This document shows, in pieces, positions 10,886-19,285 of a stretch of 64,000 bases of DNA. Within the stretch, counting starts at the first letter, position 1. Each line of letters starts with the position of its first letter. The DNA comes from Rubellimicrobium arenae. GTDB taxonomy: Bacteria > Pseudomonadota > Alphaproteobacteria > Rhodobacterales > Rhodobacteraceae. The stretch lies in contig NZ_JAFMST010000014.1 in NCBI RefSeq assembly GCF_017916275.1, positions 44,176-108,175 of the forward strand. Reading direction: 5' to 3'. Under the pieces are notes generated by a model. The model was not told the DNA's origin and made no database searches. It saw only the letters and a list, made by a program, of their open reading frames with translations. The position numbers and the translations under genes were made by a program.

Positions 10886-12241
10886 CTAGAGGCGGCAGGC
10901 CTCGTAGACCCGGGACAGGTCGCCCGCCCAGGGCCCCTCGTAGGCGGCCAGGAGGTCATCCGCCACGACGCGGCCGGACCCGACCGAGTCCCAGAGGGGC
11001 GCAAGGAACACCCTCTCGTCAGGGAGGCCCTGGGCCGCGCGGGCTTTCAGCCCTTCGTCCGCGATCCCCAGCGCCGCGCGCGAAAGGTCCAGGAGACGCA
11101 GGCCGCCAGCCTCGCCCTGCAGGGCGCGTTCGGAGGCGGCGACGCGCAGGCCCTCGCGGGTCTCCGCGTCCAGGTCCTTCACCAGATCCCAGGCCGCGTC
11201 CAGCGCCCCGCCGTCATAGATCAGCCCGGCCCAGAAGGCCGGGAGGGCCAGCATATGCGCGCGGTCGCCGACATCGGCGCCCCGCATCTCGATGAACTGC
11301 TTGACGCGCGCCTCGGGAAAGACCGTGGTCAGGTGATCGGCCCAGTCCGACAGGGTCGGGACCTCGCCCGGCAAGGCCGGCAGCTCGCCCCTGACGAAGT
11401 CGCGGAAGGACTGCCCCAGCGCGTCGATGTAGGCGCCGTCCCGATAGACGAAGTACATCGGCACATCGAGCACCCAGTCGACATACCTCTCGAAGCCCAT
11501 CCCGTCCTCGAAGGCAAAGGGCAGCATCCCCGTCCGGGCGTCGTCCAGGCCGCGCCAGATGCGCGCGCGCCAGCTCCGGTGGCCGTTCGGCCGCCCCTCG
11601 AAGAAGGGCGAGGAGGCGAAGAGCGCCGTCGCGACAGGCTGGAGCGCGAGCGCCACCCGAAGCTTCTTGACCATGTCCGCCTCGGACCCGAAGTCGAGGT
11701 TCGCCTGCACGGTGCAGGTGCGGTACATCATCTGGGTCCCATGGGTGCCCACGCGGCCCATGTAGTCCGTCATCAGCTTGTAGCGGCCCTTGGGCATCAC
11801 CGGCATCTGCCCGTGCGTCCAGACCGGCGCCGCGCCGATTCCCATGAAGGCCACGCCCAGAGGCTCCGCGACGTCCCGGACCTCCTCGAGGTGGGCGTCG
11901 AGCTCGGCCGCGGTGTCGTGCACATGCACAAGCGGCGCGCCCGACAGCTCGAGCTGCCCTCCGGGCTCAAGCGAGACGTTGGCGCCTCCCTTCTTGAGGC
12001 CGATCACCGCAGCCCCTTCCCGGACAGGCTCCCACCCCTTGGCCGCCAGGCCGTCCAGCACCGCGCGCACGGACCGCGGGCCGTCGTAGGGCAAGGGCTC
12101 CAGGGTATCGGTCAGGAATCCGAACTTCTCGTGCTCGGTGCCGATGCGCCAGGCGTCGGCGGGCTTGCACCCCTTCTCCAGGTACTCGGCCAGCTGTTCC
12201 GGCCGCTCGATGGGGCCGCCGCCGGACTGGGGAATGGACAT
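10886..12241 (-). CDS. gshA: Glutamate-cysteine ligase
   Basis: ATP-dependent first step of glutathione synthesis, joining Glu and Cys through the gamma-carboxylate. The 451-aa protein belongs to the plant/alphaproteobacterial type (class 2), not the E. coli type: IGTEHEKFGF near residue 33 carries the ATP/Mg-binding Glu residues, then EPGGQLELSGAP, and MYRTCTVQANLDF. I chose ATG 12241 (MSIPQSGGG), the point where family similarity begins; the frame is open far upstream by chance in this GC-rich DNA. The promoter must lie in the 162-bp gap it shares with the divergent gene at 12404. Confidence 0.95.
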   Translation of the reverse strand: MSIPQSGGGPIERPEQLAEYLEKGCKPADAWRIGTEHEKFGFLTDTLEPLPYDGPRSVRAVLDGLAAKGWEPVREGAAVIGLKKGGANVSLEPGGQLELSGAPLVHVHDTAAELDAHLEEVRDVAEPLGVAFMGIGAAPVWTHGQMPVMPKGRYKLMTDYMGRVGTHGTQMMYRTCTVQANLDFGSEADMVKKLRVALALQPVATALFASSPFFEGRPNGHRSWRARIWRGLDDARTGMLPFAFEDGMGFERYVDWVLDVPMYFVYRDGAYIDALGQSFRDFVRGELPALPGEVPTLSDWADHLTTVFPEARVKQFIEMRGADVGDRAHMLALPAFWAGLIYDGGALDAAWDLVKDLDAETREGLRVAASERALQGEAGGLRLLDLSRAALGIADEGLKARAAQGLPDERVFLAPLWDSVGSGRVVADDLLAAYEGPWAGDLSRVYEACRL

Positions 12242-12403
12242 GTAGGCCCTCGCTCTCAGTGCGGGCAGAGAGGTGACGCGCGGCACGGGCGAAGTCAATC
12301 CGATCCCCTTGGGGCAAACTCTCTCCATCCGCAGGGGAAAGTGTTTGCAGGACAGCAGATCCAGTCCACACTGCCGCGGCCGACACCTGCGCGAGGTTCC
12401 TGG

Positions 12404-12904
12404 ATGACGTCGCTTCCGCCCTTGGTCACCTCCCTCGCCGAAGCGCGGGACGCCGTCCTGGCGTTCGAGCGCGAGGTGCGCCGCTCCCCGGACCTGGCCT
12501 CCCGGCTGGCCTATTCGCGGGCGTGGATCGCCCTCAAGTCCGAAGGGGAATGGCGCTACGCCTTCGCCCGTTGGGCCGGGTTCCGGGGGCTCGACGCCGC
12601 GACCTATCTGTCGGTGAGCGAGCAGCTCGACGGAAGGCGCTCCGATGCGGTGCTGTCGGCCTGGTTCGCCCCCGTCGCCGATCCACGGCGGCACGACAAG
12701 CACATGCGCCGCCTGCGCGAGATGTTCCTGCGCCACGCCCAGGGTCAGGCCCCGAACGCCCGCACCCGATTCCTCGAGGTGGCCGTGGTCGAGGGCGGCG
12801 GCGAAAAGGAGCAGGAGAAGCAGCTCGTGGACCTGCTCGAAGCGGTCTACCGCAATCTGTCGGTCCCTGCGCAGGCGGCCTTTCGCCGGCGGATCGGAAG
12901 CTAG
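12404..12904 (+). CDS. Conserved hypothetical protein, 166 aa
   Basis: Soluble, mostly helical, Arg-rich protein (RLAYSRAWIALKSEGEWRYAF; HDKHMRRLREMFLRHAQ) without a signal or membrane segment. I do not recognise a named domain. ATG 12404 is the first start after the divergent promoter region and gives an N-terminus MTSLPPLVTSLAEARD of typical cytoplasmic character. Its stop TAG overlaps the stop of the convergent membrane-protein gene through a shared CTAG at 12901-12904. Confidence 0.75.
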   Translation: MTSLPPLVTSLAEARDAVLAFEREVRRSPDLASRLAYSRAWIALKSEGEWRYAFARWAGFRGLDAATYLSVSEQLDGRRSDAVLSAWFAPVADPRRHDKHMRRLREMFLRHAQGQAPNARTRFLEVAVVEGGGEKEQEKQLVDLLEAVYRNLSVPAQAAFRRRIGS

Positions 12905-13446
12905 TGAGGCCGCCGGGCTCCGGGCCGGGGCAAGGCGACCACGTTCGACGCCCGCCACAAGGTCACCGGCGGGCCGCCTTGGCGTGCGAGGGCGGCCAGC
13001 ATGGCCTCCGTCCTCAGCCCGGGCAGGGCAGCGAACAGGTCGAACAGCGCCTCGGCGCCCTGGGCGTTCACCGGAACGGCCAGGAGCTGACCGGACAGGG
13101 ACGTCAGCTGCCAATGCGCGGGACGGCCCCCGGGATCGAGGTCGAGCCGGGCCAGGTTATCCAGATCGATGACCCCGCCTGTCAGCGGCCCCCAGTAGAT
13201 GAGCCGCCGCTCGTCCACCTGCACGAGCCCCGGCCCGCCCGCCCCTCGCGCGAAGCGCCATCGCTGCGCCCCGGTCCAGGCCAAGCCAGCCCCCAGAAGT
13301 CCCAAGGCGACGGCAAGCCAGCGGGTGAGACCGTAGCTGCCCAGCCCGATCCACAACGCGATCGCCAGGATCGCCAGCCCCACCAGCAACTCGCGCGCCC
13401 GCCAGAGCGCCTCGCGGACCTCGGGACGGAGGGGGGACTCAGGCAG
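12901..13446 (-). CDS. Conserved hypothetical membrane protein, probable CTG start
   Basis: Protein with two closely spaced N-terminal membrane helices (LLVGLAILAIALWIGLG; WLAVALGLLGAGLAW) and a cytoplasmic domain of about 110 residues (VDERRLIYWGPLTGGVIDL). No ATG, GTG or TTG gives a sensible beginning: the first conventional candidate (TTG at 13389) would cut into sequence that is clearly coding. The codon CTG at 13446 lies 6 nt after AGGAGG, an ideal ribosome site, and yields LPESPLRPEVREALWRARE before the first helix, a plausible cytoplasmic lead. With that start the protein is 181 aa. Function unknown. Confidence 0.65.
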   Translation of the reverse strand: MPESPLRPEVREALWRARELLVGLAILAIALWIGLGSYGLTRWLAVALGLLGAGLAWTGAQRWRFARGAGGPGLVQVDERRLIYWGPLTGGVIDLDNLARLDLDPGGRPAHWQLTSLSGQLLAVPVNAQGAEALFDLFAALPGLRTEAMLAALARQGGPPVTLWRASNVVALPRPGARRPH

Positions 13447-13671
13447 GGCGCACCTCCTGCGGAAACGGAGGGGCCAGGGCGATCCTCGCCCCGACCTTCG
13501 CGCGATGTCCGGTCACGCCCGGCGCGGCAGAGCGGGACATCGCCGAGCGCCGGCGCCGGATCTTCCGGTCGGGGGCGAACTCCATCCCGCACAAAGCCAG
13601 GGCGGGGGACGTTGAATCCGGGACTCGCTGTCGCGGGACGGCCGGAGCCCGGGGCCGGGCGGTCCCGATCC

Positions 13672-14394
13672 TCACCGCCAATCCCCTTCGACGCCCTGCC
13701 AGAGCGTCAGGGCCGCCACGGCCGCCGTATCGGCCCGCAGGATCCGAGGGCCAAGCCGGATGCTTCGCGCGAAGGGGAGTGCCCGCAGCCGGGCACGCTC
13801 GCTGTCCGAAAAGCCCCCCTCCGGGCCGATCAGGACCGCGCCGGGCCCGCCGGTCCGTTCCGGGACCGGAGCCGTCCCGTCCGCCAGCGTCTCGTCGCAG
13901 AACCAGAGCGTCCGGGCCGTGTCCCAGCCCGCCAGCACCTCGCTCAGGCGCGCCATCTCCTCGACCTCGGGAACGAAGACGTTGCCGCACTGTTCGGCCG
14001 CCTCGACGGCATGGGCGCGCAGGCGGTCGGCCCTGATGCGTTCGCTGTTGGTGAACTCGGTCTGCACGGGAAGGATGCGGCGGCAGCCCATCTCCGCAGC
14101 CTTTTCGACGATGAAGTCGGTCCGAGCCTTCTTGATGGGCGCGAAGAGCAGCCAAAGGTCGGGCGGCATCCGCATGGGCCGCGTCTGCGCACGGGCGGTC
14201 AGCCGGCCGCCACGCTTGCCGGCCTCGGCCACCTCGGCTTCCCATTCGCCGTCCCTGCCGTTGAACACGGACAGCCGCGCCCCTGGCGCCAGGCGCATCA
14301 CGCCAAAGAGATAGTGGGCCTGATCGGCGTCGAGCACCACGGGCTGCCCTTCGGCAAGAGGATGGTCTAGGAACAGGCGGACCTTGGACGGCAT
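13672..14394 (-). CDS. rsmE: 16S rRNA (uracil(1498)-N3)-methyltransferase
   Basis: SAM-dependent SPOUT-class methyltransferase that modifies U1498 in the decoding region of 16S rRNA. 240 aa, with an N-terminal PUA-like domain (residues 1-70, RLFLDHPL) and the knotted catalytic domain, in which GAVLIGPEGGFSDSERA is the SAM-binding signature, followed by SIRLGPRILRADTAAVAAL. Complete and of normal length. It is divergent from ubiA with only 11 bp between the two start codons, so the promoters of each gene must lie within the other's coding region or the genes are transcribed from further upstream. Confidence 0.95.
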   Translation of the reverse strand: MPSKVRLFLDHPLAEGQPVVLDADQAHYLFGVMRLAPGARLSVFNGRDGEWEAEVAEAGKRGGRLTARAQTRPMRMPPDLWLLFAPIKKARTDFIVEKAAEMGCRRILPVQTEFTNSERIRADRLRAHAVEAAEQCGNVFVPEVEEMARLSEVLAGWDTARTLWFCDETLADGTAPVPERTGGPGAVLIGPEGGFSDSERARLRALPFARSIRLGPRILRADTAAVAALTLWQGVEGDWR

Positions 14395-14405
14395 GGGACA
14401 AGACT

Positions 14406-15371
14406 ATGAGCGGGACGCTTGAGACGCCAGAGGCCGGGGCCGTTCCTGACGCAGCCGCCGCCAATTGGGTGGATCTCCGCGCTCCGGCGGCGTGGCGGCC
14501 CTATCTCCGGCTGAGCCGTCTCGACCGGCCCATCGGGACCTGGCTCCTGCTGCTGCCCTGCTGGTGGGGACTTGGCCTGGCCCTGGTGGCGACCGGAGCG
14601 CGGCCCGGGTGGCACGACCTCTGGATCGCGCTGGCCTGCGCCGTGGGGGCCGTCCTCATGCGCGGGGCCGGCTGCACCTGGAACGACATCGCCGACCGGC
14701 GGATCGACGCGCAGGTGGCGCGGACCCGGGCGCGGCCCCTGCCGTCAGGGCAGGTCACCGTCCGCAAGGCGCTCCTGTGGCTGGCGGCGCAGGCAGGCAT
14801 CTCCTTCCTGATCCTCCTCACCCTGCCAGCGGTCGCGATCGGGCTCGGCATCCTGAGCCTGCTGCCCGTCGCGCTGTATCCCTTCGCCAAGCGGGTGACC
14901 TGGTGGCCGCAGGCCGTGCTGGGCATCGCCTTCAACTGGGGGGCGCTGCTGGCTTATGCCGCCCATGCCGGCCGGGTCGACGCGCCGGCCATCCTCCTTT
15001 GGCTCGCCGGACTGGCCTGGACCCTGTTCTACGACACCATCTACGCGCATCAGGACGTCGAGGACGACGCCATCATCGGGGTGAAGTCGACGGCGCGACT
15101 CTTCGGGGACGCGACGCCGCGCTGGCTCCGGCGATTCCTGGTCGCGACCGTGGGGCTGATGGGGCTCGCGGCCGCGCTGGCCGGGATCCGCGGTTCGGGG
15201 CTCGCTCTCGTGCTGGCGCTGGCCGGCCCATGGGCGATGGGCTGGCACATGGCCTGGCAGCTCCGGCGCTTCGACCCCGAGGACGGGCGCGGGCTCCTGC
15301 GCCTGTTCCGGTCGAACCGCGATGCGGGGCTCCTGGCCGTGCTGGCCTTCGCGCTTGCGGCGCTGGCCTGA
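14406..15371 (+). CDS. ubiA: 4-hydroxybenzoate polyprenyltransferase
   Basis: Integral membrane enzyme that attaches the polyprenyl chain to 4-hydroxybenzoate in ubiquinone synthesis. 321 aa with about eight or nine membrane helices. Two Asp-rich Mg/diphosphate-binding loops are present: NDIADRRIDAQVARTRARPL and YDTIYAHQDVEDDAIIGVKS. The N-terminal RLSRLDRPIGTWLLLLPCWW is characteristic of UbiA. The partner chain-length enzyme is likely the polyprenyl synthase at 30420. Confidence 0.96.
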   Translation: MSGTLETPEAGAVPDAAAANWVDLRAPAAWRPYLRLSRLDRPIGTWLLLLPCWWGLGLALVATGARPGWHDLWIALACAVGAVLMRGAGCTWNDIADRRIDAQVARTRARPLPSGQVTVRKALLWLAAQAGISFLILLTLPAVAIGLGILSLLPVALYPFAKRVTWWPQAVLGIAFNWGALLAYAAHAGRVDAPAILLWLAGLAWTLFYDTIYAHQDVEDDAIIGVKSTARLFGDATPRWLRRFLVATVGLMGLAAALAGIRGSGLALVLALAGPWAMGWHMAWQLRRFDPEDGRGLLRLFRSNRDAGLLAVLAFALAALA

Positions 15372-15376
15372 AGGCG

Positions 15377-15402
15377 CGGCTTTCCGCCGCCTCGCGGAGC
15401 CG
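15377..15402 (+). terminator. Hairpin downstream of ubiA
   Basis: Interrupted stem CGGC-TCCGC / GCGGA-GCCG with a 6-nt loop, beginning 5 bases after the ubiA stop and followed by TTGATTGT. Likely a weak intrinsic terminator. Confidence 0.4.
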
Positions 15403-15477
15403 TTGATTGTGGGCCGAGCGGACCGGGCCTAGAGAACCCGGGTTGCCCATCCGCCACACAGGCCGATAAATCCGCCC

Positions 15478-17847
15478 ATGAAGCTTTCGCCCTCCATCCT
15501 TGGCGTCGTCGCGTTCCTTTGTGCCGGCGGACTGTCGGCGGTGGCCGCTCAGAACCTTGTCCGCATCGTCGAGGATCGCTCGGTGGAGGCGGTGGCCGAC
15601 CGGCTCCGGACCGAAGGCCACGGCTGGACCTCCGTCCTGGGCGACGGGCTGCAGGTGATCCTCGAAGGCGAGGCGCCCTCCGAGGCCGATCGGTTCAACG
15701 CCATCTCGGCCGCCGGGGCCATCGTGGACCCGAGCCGGGTCATCGACAACATGCACGTGGCCGAGGCCGATCCCCTCACCCCACCCGACTTCACCGCCGA
15801 GATCCTTCGCAATGACGCGGGCGTTTCGCTGATCGGGCTGATCCCGGCCGACATGGATCGCGACGACCTGATGTCCGGGGTCGGGCGGTCGGCCGATGGG
15901 GCCGAGGTGACCGACCTGCTCCAGGTGGCCGACTATCCGGTGCCCGAAGGATGGGACATCGCCGTCGACTACGCCCTGAACGCGCTCGATGCCCTGTCGC
16001 AGGCCAAGATCTCGGTCGCCGCCGGCCGCGTCTCTATCGAGGCCATCGCCGCCTCGCCCGAAGAGAAGCGTCGGCTCGAGGCCGAGCTGACCCGGATGAA
16101 GCCCGAAGGGCTGAGGCTGGCGCTCGCCATTTCGGCGCCCCGGCCCGTGATCACCCCCTTCACCCTGCGCGCGCGCCTCCAGGCCGGCGCGTTCTCGTTC
16201 GACGCCTGCTCCGCCGACACCGAGGCGGCCCGCGACGAGATCCTGTCGGCCGCCACGGCGGCGGGGGCGGCGGGGACGCTCGATTGCCGCCTGGGTCTTG
16301 GCGTGCCCACGCCCGACTGGGGCCGCGCCGTCGCCCAGGCGATCGCCGCGCTGCACGAGGTGGGGGGCGGGACGCTCACCTTCTCGGACACCGACGTCCT
16401 ACTGGTCGCGGAGCCGGGGACCGACCGGGCCCTCTTCGACCGGGTCACGGGCGAGCTCGACGGCGCGCTGCCCGACATCTTCGCCCTCGAGGCGGAGCGC
16501 CCCGTCCCCGTGGCCGAGGCTCCGCAGGGCCCGCCCGAGTTCCGCGCCACCCTGAGCGAGGAAGGTCGGGTCCAGCTGGCGGGCCGGATCGAGGACGCCC
16601 GCATGAACGGCCTGGCGCGCGCCTTCGCCCAGGCCCGGTTCGGGGCGCAGGACGTGACCCTGGCCACCCGCCCCGGTGGCAGCGGCCTGCCTGATGGCTG
16701 GTCCATGCGCGTGCTGACGGGGATCGAGGCGCTGTCGCGGCTGGCCGATGGCACCGTGACCGTCACGCCGGACACCATCGCCGTCGTGGGACGCACGGGA
16801 AACGCCGCGGCCCGCGACGAGATCGCCGCCCGCGCCATCGAGACGCTGGGTCCCGGCGCCGACCTGGACATCCAGGTGGCCTATGTCGAGGAGCTCGATC
16901 CCCTCGCCGCGCTGCCCACCCCCGAGGAGTGCCTGGCCAAGATCACGGCCTTGACCGACGCGGCCAAGATCACCTTCGACCCCGGCTCGGCCACGATCTC
17001 GCGCGAAGGCGAACCCGTCATCGAGGCCATCGCCGAGGTCCTGCGGAGTTGCCCCGACCTGCCGCTCCGCATCTCGGGCTATACCGACAGCCAGGGGCGC
17101 GAGTCCTCGAACCTCGAGCTGAGCCAAGGTCGCGCCGAAGCCGTGCTCGCCGCGCTCCGCGCCCAGCGGGTGCCGGTCTCGGGCTTCGAGGCCATCGGGT
17201 ACGGCGAAGCGTCGCCCATCGCCGACAACGGGACGGAAGCCGGACGGGAGGCCAATCGGCGGATCGAGTTCACCTTGATCCAGCAGGGCCTTCCCGCCGC
17301 ACAGGGACCGGCGGCCCTGGCCGGTTCGGGGGCACTGGAGCCTCAGGGACCGCCCGCCCCCTTCGATGATTCGGCGCAACCCATGGCGGACGCCCCGGAC
17401 GCTCCGCCCGTGCGCCCCGGAACCGAGACCGACACCCCGGCCCCCGAGGGCGATCAAGCCGCGTCCGACACGGCCTCGGTGGAGGCGGTCCAGCCCCCGC
17501 CGGATGGTGCCCCGACAGCAGAAGGAACCACGCCGGCCCGAAGCCGCCTGGATGAGCTGCCGCAGGCCACCGTGATCCTCGGGCCGCTGCCTGCGGCCAC
17601 CCCGGAGCCGGCCGCGGCTCCGCAGGGTCCGGCCAGCCCACCCGGCAACGCTCCGTCGGAAACCGGCGGCGAGGCCCGGGCCGACTCGACGGCACCGGCC
17701 GCAGAGGCTACGACCTTGCCCCAGCCGCCGGACAGCGAAGCCGGTGAGGCTGCGCCCGAGGAGGCGTCTCCGGCCGGCGACCAGCCCGGTCCGGCGGACG
17801 CGCCAGGGGCAGGCCAGAATGGCGAGAACGGCGCGGCGCTCGACTGA
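15478..17847 (+). CDS. Large OmpA-domain periplasmic/outer-membrane protein with Pro/Ala-rich tail
   Basis: 789-aa exported protein. Signal peptide (LGVVAFLCAGGLSAVAAQ), then several repeated BON/SPOR-like alpha-beta segments (about 30-470), then an OmpA peptidoglycan-binding domain at about 495-600: ITFDPGSATISREGEP, SGYTDSQGRESSN, SQGRAEAV and GREANRRIEFTL. The Asp/Arg pair that holds diaminopimelate is in the TDSQG and NRRIEF motifs. About 190 residues of Pro/Ala/Glu-rich low-complexity sequence follow, so OmpA is not at the end as usual. Tethers the envelope to peptidoglycan by family; specific partners unknown. The next small membrane gene follows by 26 bp. Confidence 0.88.
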   Translation: MKLSPSILGVVAFLCAGGLSAVAAQNLVRIVEDRSVEAVADRLRTEGHGWTSVLGDGLQVILEGEAPSEADRFNAISAAGAIVDPSRVIDNMHVAEADPLTPPDFTAEILRNDAGVSLIGLIPADMDRDDLMSGVGRSADGAEVTDLLQVADYPVPEGWDIAVDYALNALDALSQAKISVAAGRVSIEAIAASPEEKRRLEAELTRMKPEGLRLALAISAPRPVITPFTLRARLQAGAFSFDACSADTEAARDEILSAATAAGAAGTLDCRLGLGVPTPDWGRAVAQAIAALHEVGGGTLTFSDTDVLLVAEPGTDRALFDRVTGELDGALPDIFALEAERPVPVAEAPQGPPEFRATLSEEGRVQLAGRIEDARMNGLARAFAQARFGAQDVTLATRPGGSGLPDGWSMRVLTGIEALSRLADGTVTVTPDTIAVVGRTGNAAARDEIAARAIETLGPGADLDIQVAYVEELDPLAALPTPEECLAKITALTDAAKITFDPGSATISREGEPVIEAIAEVLRSCPDLPLRISGYTDSQGRESSNLELSQGRAEAVLAALRAQRVPVSGFEAIGYGEASPIADNGTEAGREANRRIEFTLIQQGLPAAQGPAALAGSGALEPQGPPAPFDDSAQPMADAPDAPPVRPGTETDTPAPEGDQAASDTASVEAVQPPPDGAPTAEGTTPARSRLDELPQATVILGPLPAATPEPAAAPQGPASPPGNAPSETGGEARADSTAPAAEATTLPQPPDSEAGEAAPEEASPAGDQPGPADAPGAGQNGENGAALD

Positions 17848-17873
17848 GCCCGCGCGGGACAGGGACAGGGGAC

Positions 17874-18200
17874 GTGAACAGGACCGAGTTCATCATCGCG
17901 ACGGCGGTCATCCTTTTCGCGGCCTTCGCCTTGGGCTGGTTCGCGGGCTGGCTTGTCAACCGATTCACCCGCGTCACGCGCGCCGAGATCGGCGAGCTCG
18001 ACCGCATGGCCCAGGCGCTGCACGACGCCGAGGAGACCCGCGACCAGGCCCTGGCCTACCTCGCGACCCGGGAAGCGGAACTGGAGAACCAGCTCGCCCA
18101 GGTTCAGGCCGAGCTGCGGGCCACCATGGACGGCCTGCGCGACGCACGGCAGGAATCCGAGGGCCTTCGCGACTGGATCGAGCGCAATCACCGACGCTGA
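17874..18200 (+). CDS. Small single-pass membrane protein with coiled coil
   Basis: 108 aa from a GTG start preceded by AGGGACAGGGGAC. One N-terminal membrane helix (FIIATAVILFAAFALGWFAG) and then about 70 residues of heptad-like charged helix (ELDRMAQALHDAEETRDQAL; ELENQLAQVQAELRATMDG). The arrangement suggests a membrane-anchored cytoplasmic coiled coil. Lies 26 bp after the OmpA-like gene, in line with a shared transcript and an envelope role. Family function unknown. Confidence 0.75.
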   Translation: MNRTEFIIATAVILFAAFALGWFAGWLVNRFTRVTRAEIGELDRMAQALHDAEETRDQALAYLATREAELENQLAQVQAELRATMDGLRDARQESEGLRDWIERNHRR

Positions 18201-18235
18201 GGGCACGAGCGCACCACCCGGGCGGGGCCGCAGGA

Positions 18236-19201
18236 TCAAGGGCGCGGGGCCGCCGCGCGGCGGAGTCGGTCGTTGATGGCGCGGCCCAGGCCCCGGTCGG
18301 GGATCGGGGCGACGGCGATGCGCTCGGCCCCCATCGCGTCAAGCCGATGCAGACAGCCGAAAAGGTTCGCCGCCGCTTCGGCGAGGTCGCCCGCGGCCGA
18401 TAGGGTCAGGTCCCCCGGCACCGGACCAAAGCCCAGCATCACCTCGCCGGCCTCGGGCCTGGCGGCCCCAAGGCGGAGGCGGCCCCGGGGCGCGTAGTGC
18501 GATGCCATCTGCCCAGGCGCGGCGATGCGGGCCGGATCGGTGTCGGCGGCGATCTCCTGTCCCAGCGCCTCCTGGATGGCCTCGACCGGCAAGCCGCCCG
18601 CCCGCAGCAGCCGCGGAGCTGGATCGAGCGCGAGGATCGTGGACTCGAGCCCCACGGCGCAGGCCCCCCCGTCCAGCACCGCGTCGATCCGGCCCGACAG
18701 CCCCCCGAGCACATGCTCGGCCGTCGTGGGCGACACCCGCCCCGAGGGATTGGCCGAGGGCGCCGCGAGCGGTCGCCCGACCTCCTCCAGCAAGGCCCGG
18801 GCGACGGGATGGGCCGGCGCGCGCAGAGCCACGGTGGGCAGGCCCGCCATGACCAGCGGCGACAGCCCCGCCCCTTCACGAGCCGTTAGCACAAGCGTGA
18901 GGGGTCCCGGCCAGAAGGCCGCCATGAGGTCCCCGGCGACGCTGGACACCTCAGCCAGGCGCGCGGCGGCCTCGGAGCCCAGAACATGGACGATCAGGGG
19001 GTTGAAGCTCGGCCGCCCCTTGGCGGCATAGATCCCCGCCACCGCCCGTCCGTTCCCGGCGTCCGCACCGAGTCCGTAGACCGTCTCGGTCGGAAAGGCC
19101 ACGAGCCCACCATCCCGCAGGAGGTCGGCCGCCACGCGCAGCCCCCCGGCGTCGGGCCGGAGCCGACGCGTCGCGAGGTCGTCCGGGAGCAGGTCGGTCA
19201 T
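18236..19201 (-). CDS. Threonylcarbamoyl-AMP synthase (Sua5 type)
   Basis: Makes threonylcarbamoyl-AMP from Thr, bicarbonate and ATP for the t6A37 modification of ANN-decoding tRNAs. 321 aa: the YrdC domain (about 15-215) has the KGRPSFNPLIVHV motif and SANPSGRVSPTTAEHV; a linker and a C-terminal Sua5 domain follow (about 230-321). The longer Sua5 form is separate from the short TsaC form. Start ATG 19201 is the only reasonable one. Divergent from the acyl-CoA dehydrogenase gene. Confidence 0.94.
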   Translation of the reverse strand: MTDLLPDDLATRRLRPDAGGLRVAADLLRDGGLVAFPTETVYGLGADAGNGRAVAGIYAAKGRPSFNPLIVHVLGSEAAARLAEVSSVAGDLMAAFWPGPLTLVLTAREGAGLSPLVMAGLPTVALRAPAHPVARALLEEVGRPLAAPSANPSGRVSPTTAEHVLGGLSGRIDAVLDGGACAVGLESTILALDPAPRLLRAGGLPVEAIQEALGQEIAADTDPARIAAPGQMASHYAPRGRLRLGAARPEAGEVMLGFGPVPGDLTLSAAGDLAEAAANLFGCLHRLDAMGAERIAVAPIPDRGLGRAINDRLRRAAAPRP

Positions 19202-19285
19202 GACGTGGCGTTCCGGTTTGAGGACAGGGCAACCCCCTCTAGGCTCCGCGCTGCGCCTTGCCTAGCCCCGGCCGGAAGTCCGTCC

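Noticed and set aside
11255..12403. Upstream part of the + strand frame that leads into the 166-aa gene
   Set aside because: Antisense to gshA; the real gene begins at ATG 12404 after the divergent promoter region.
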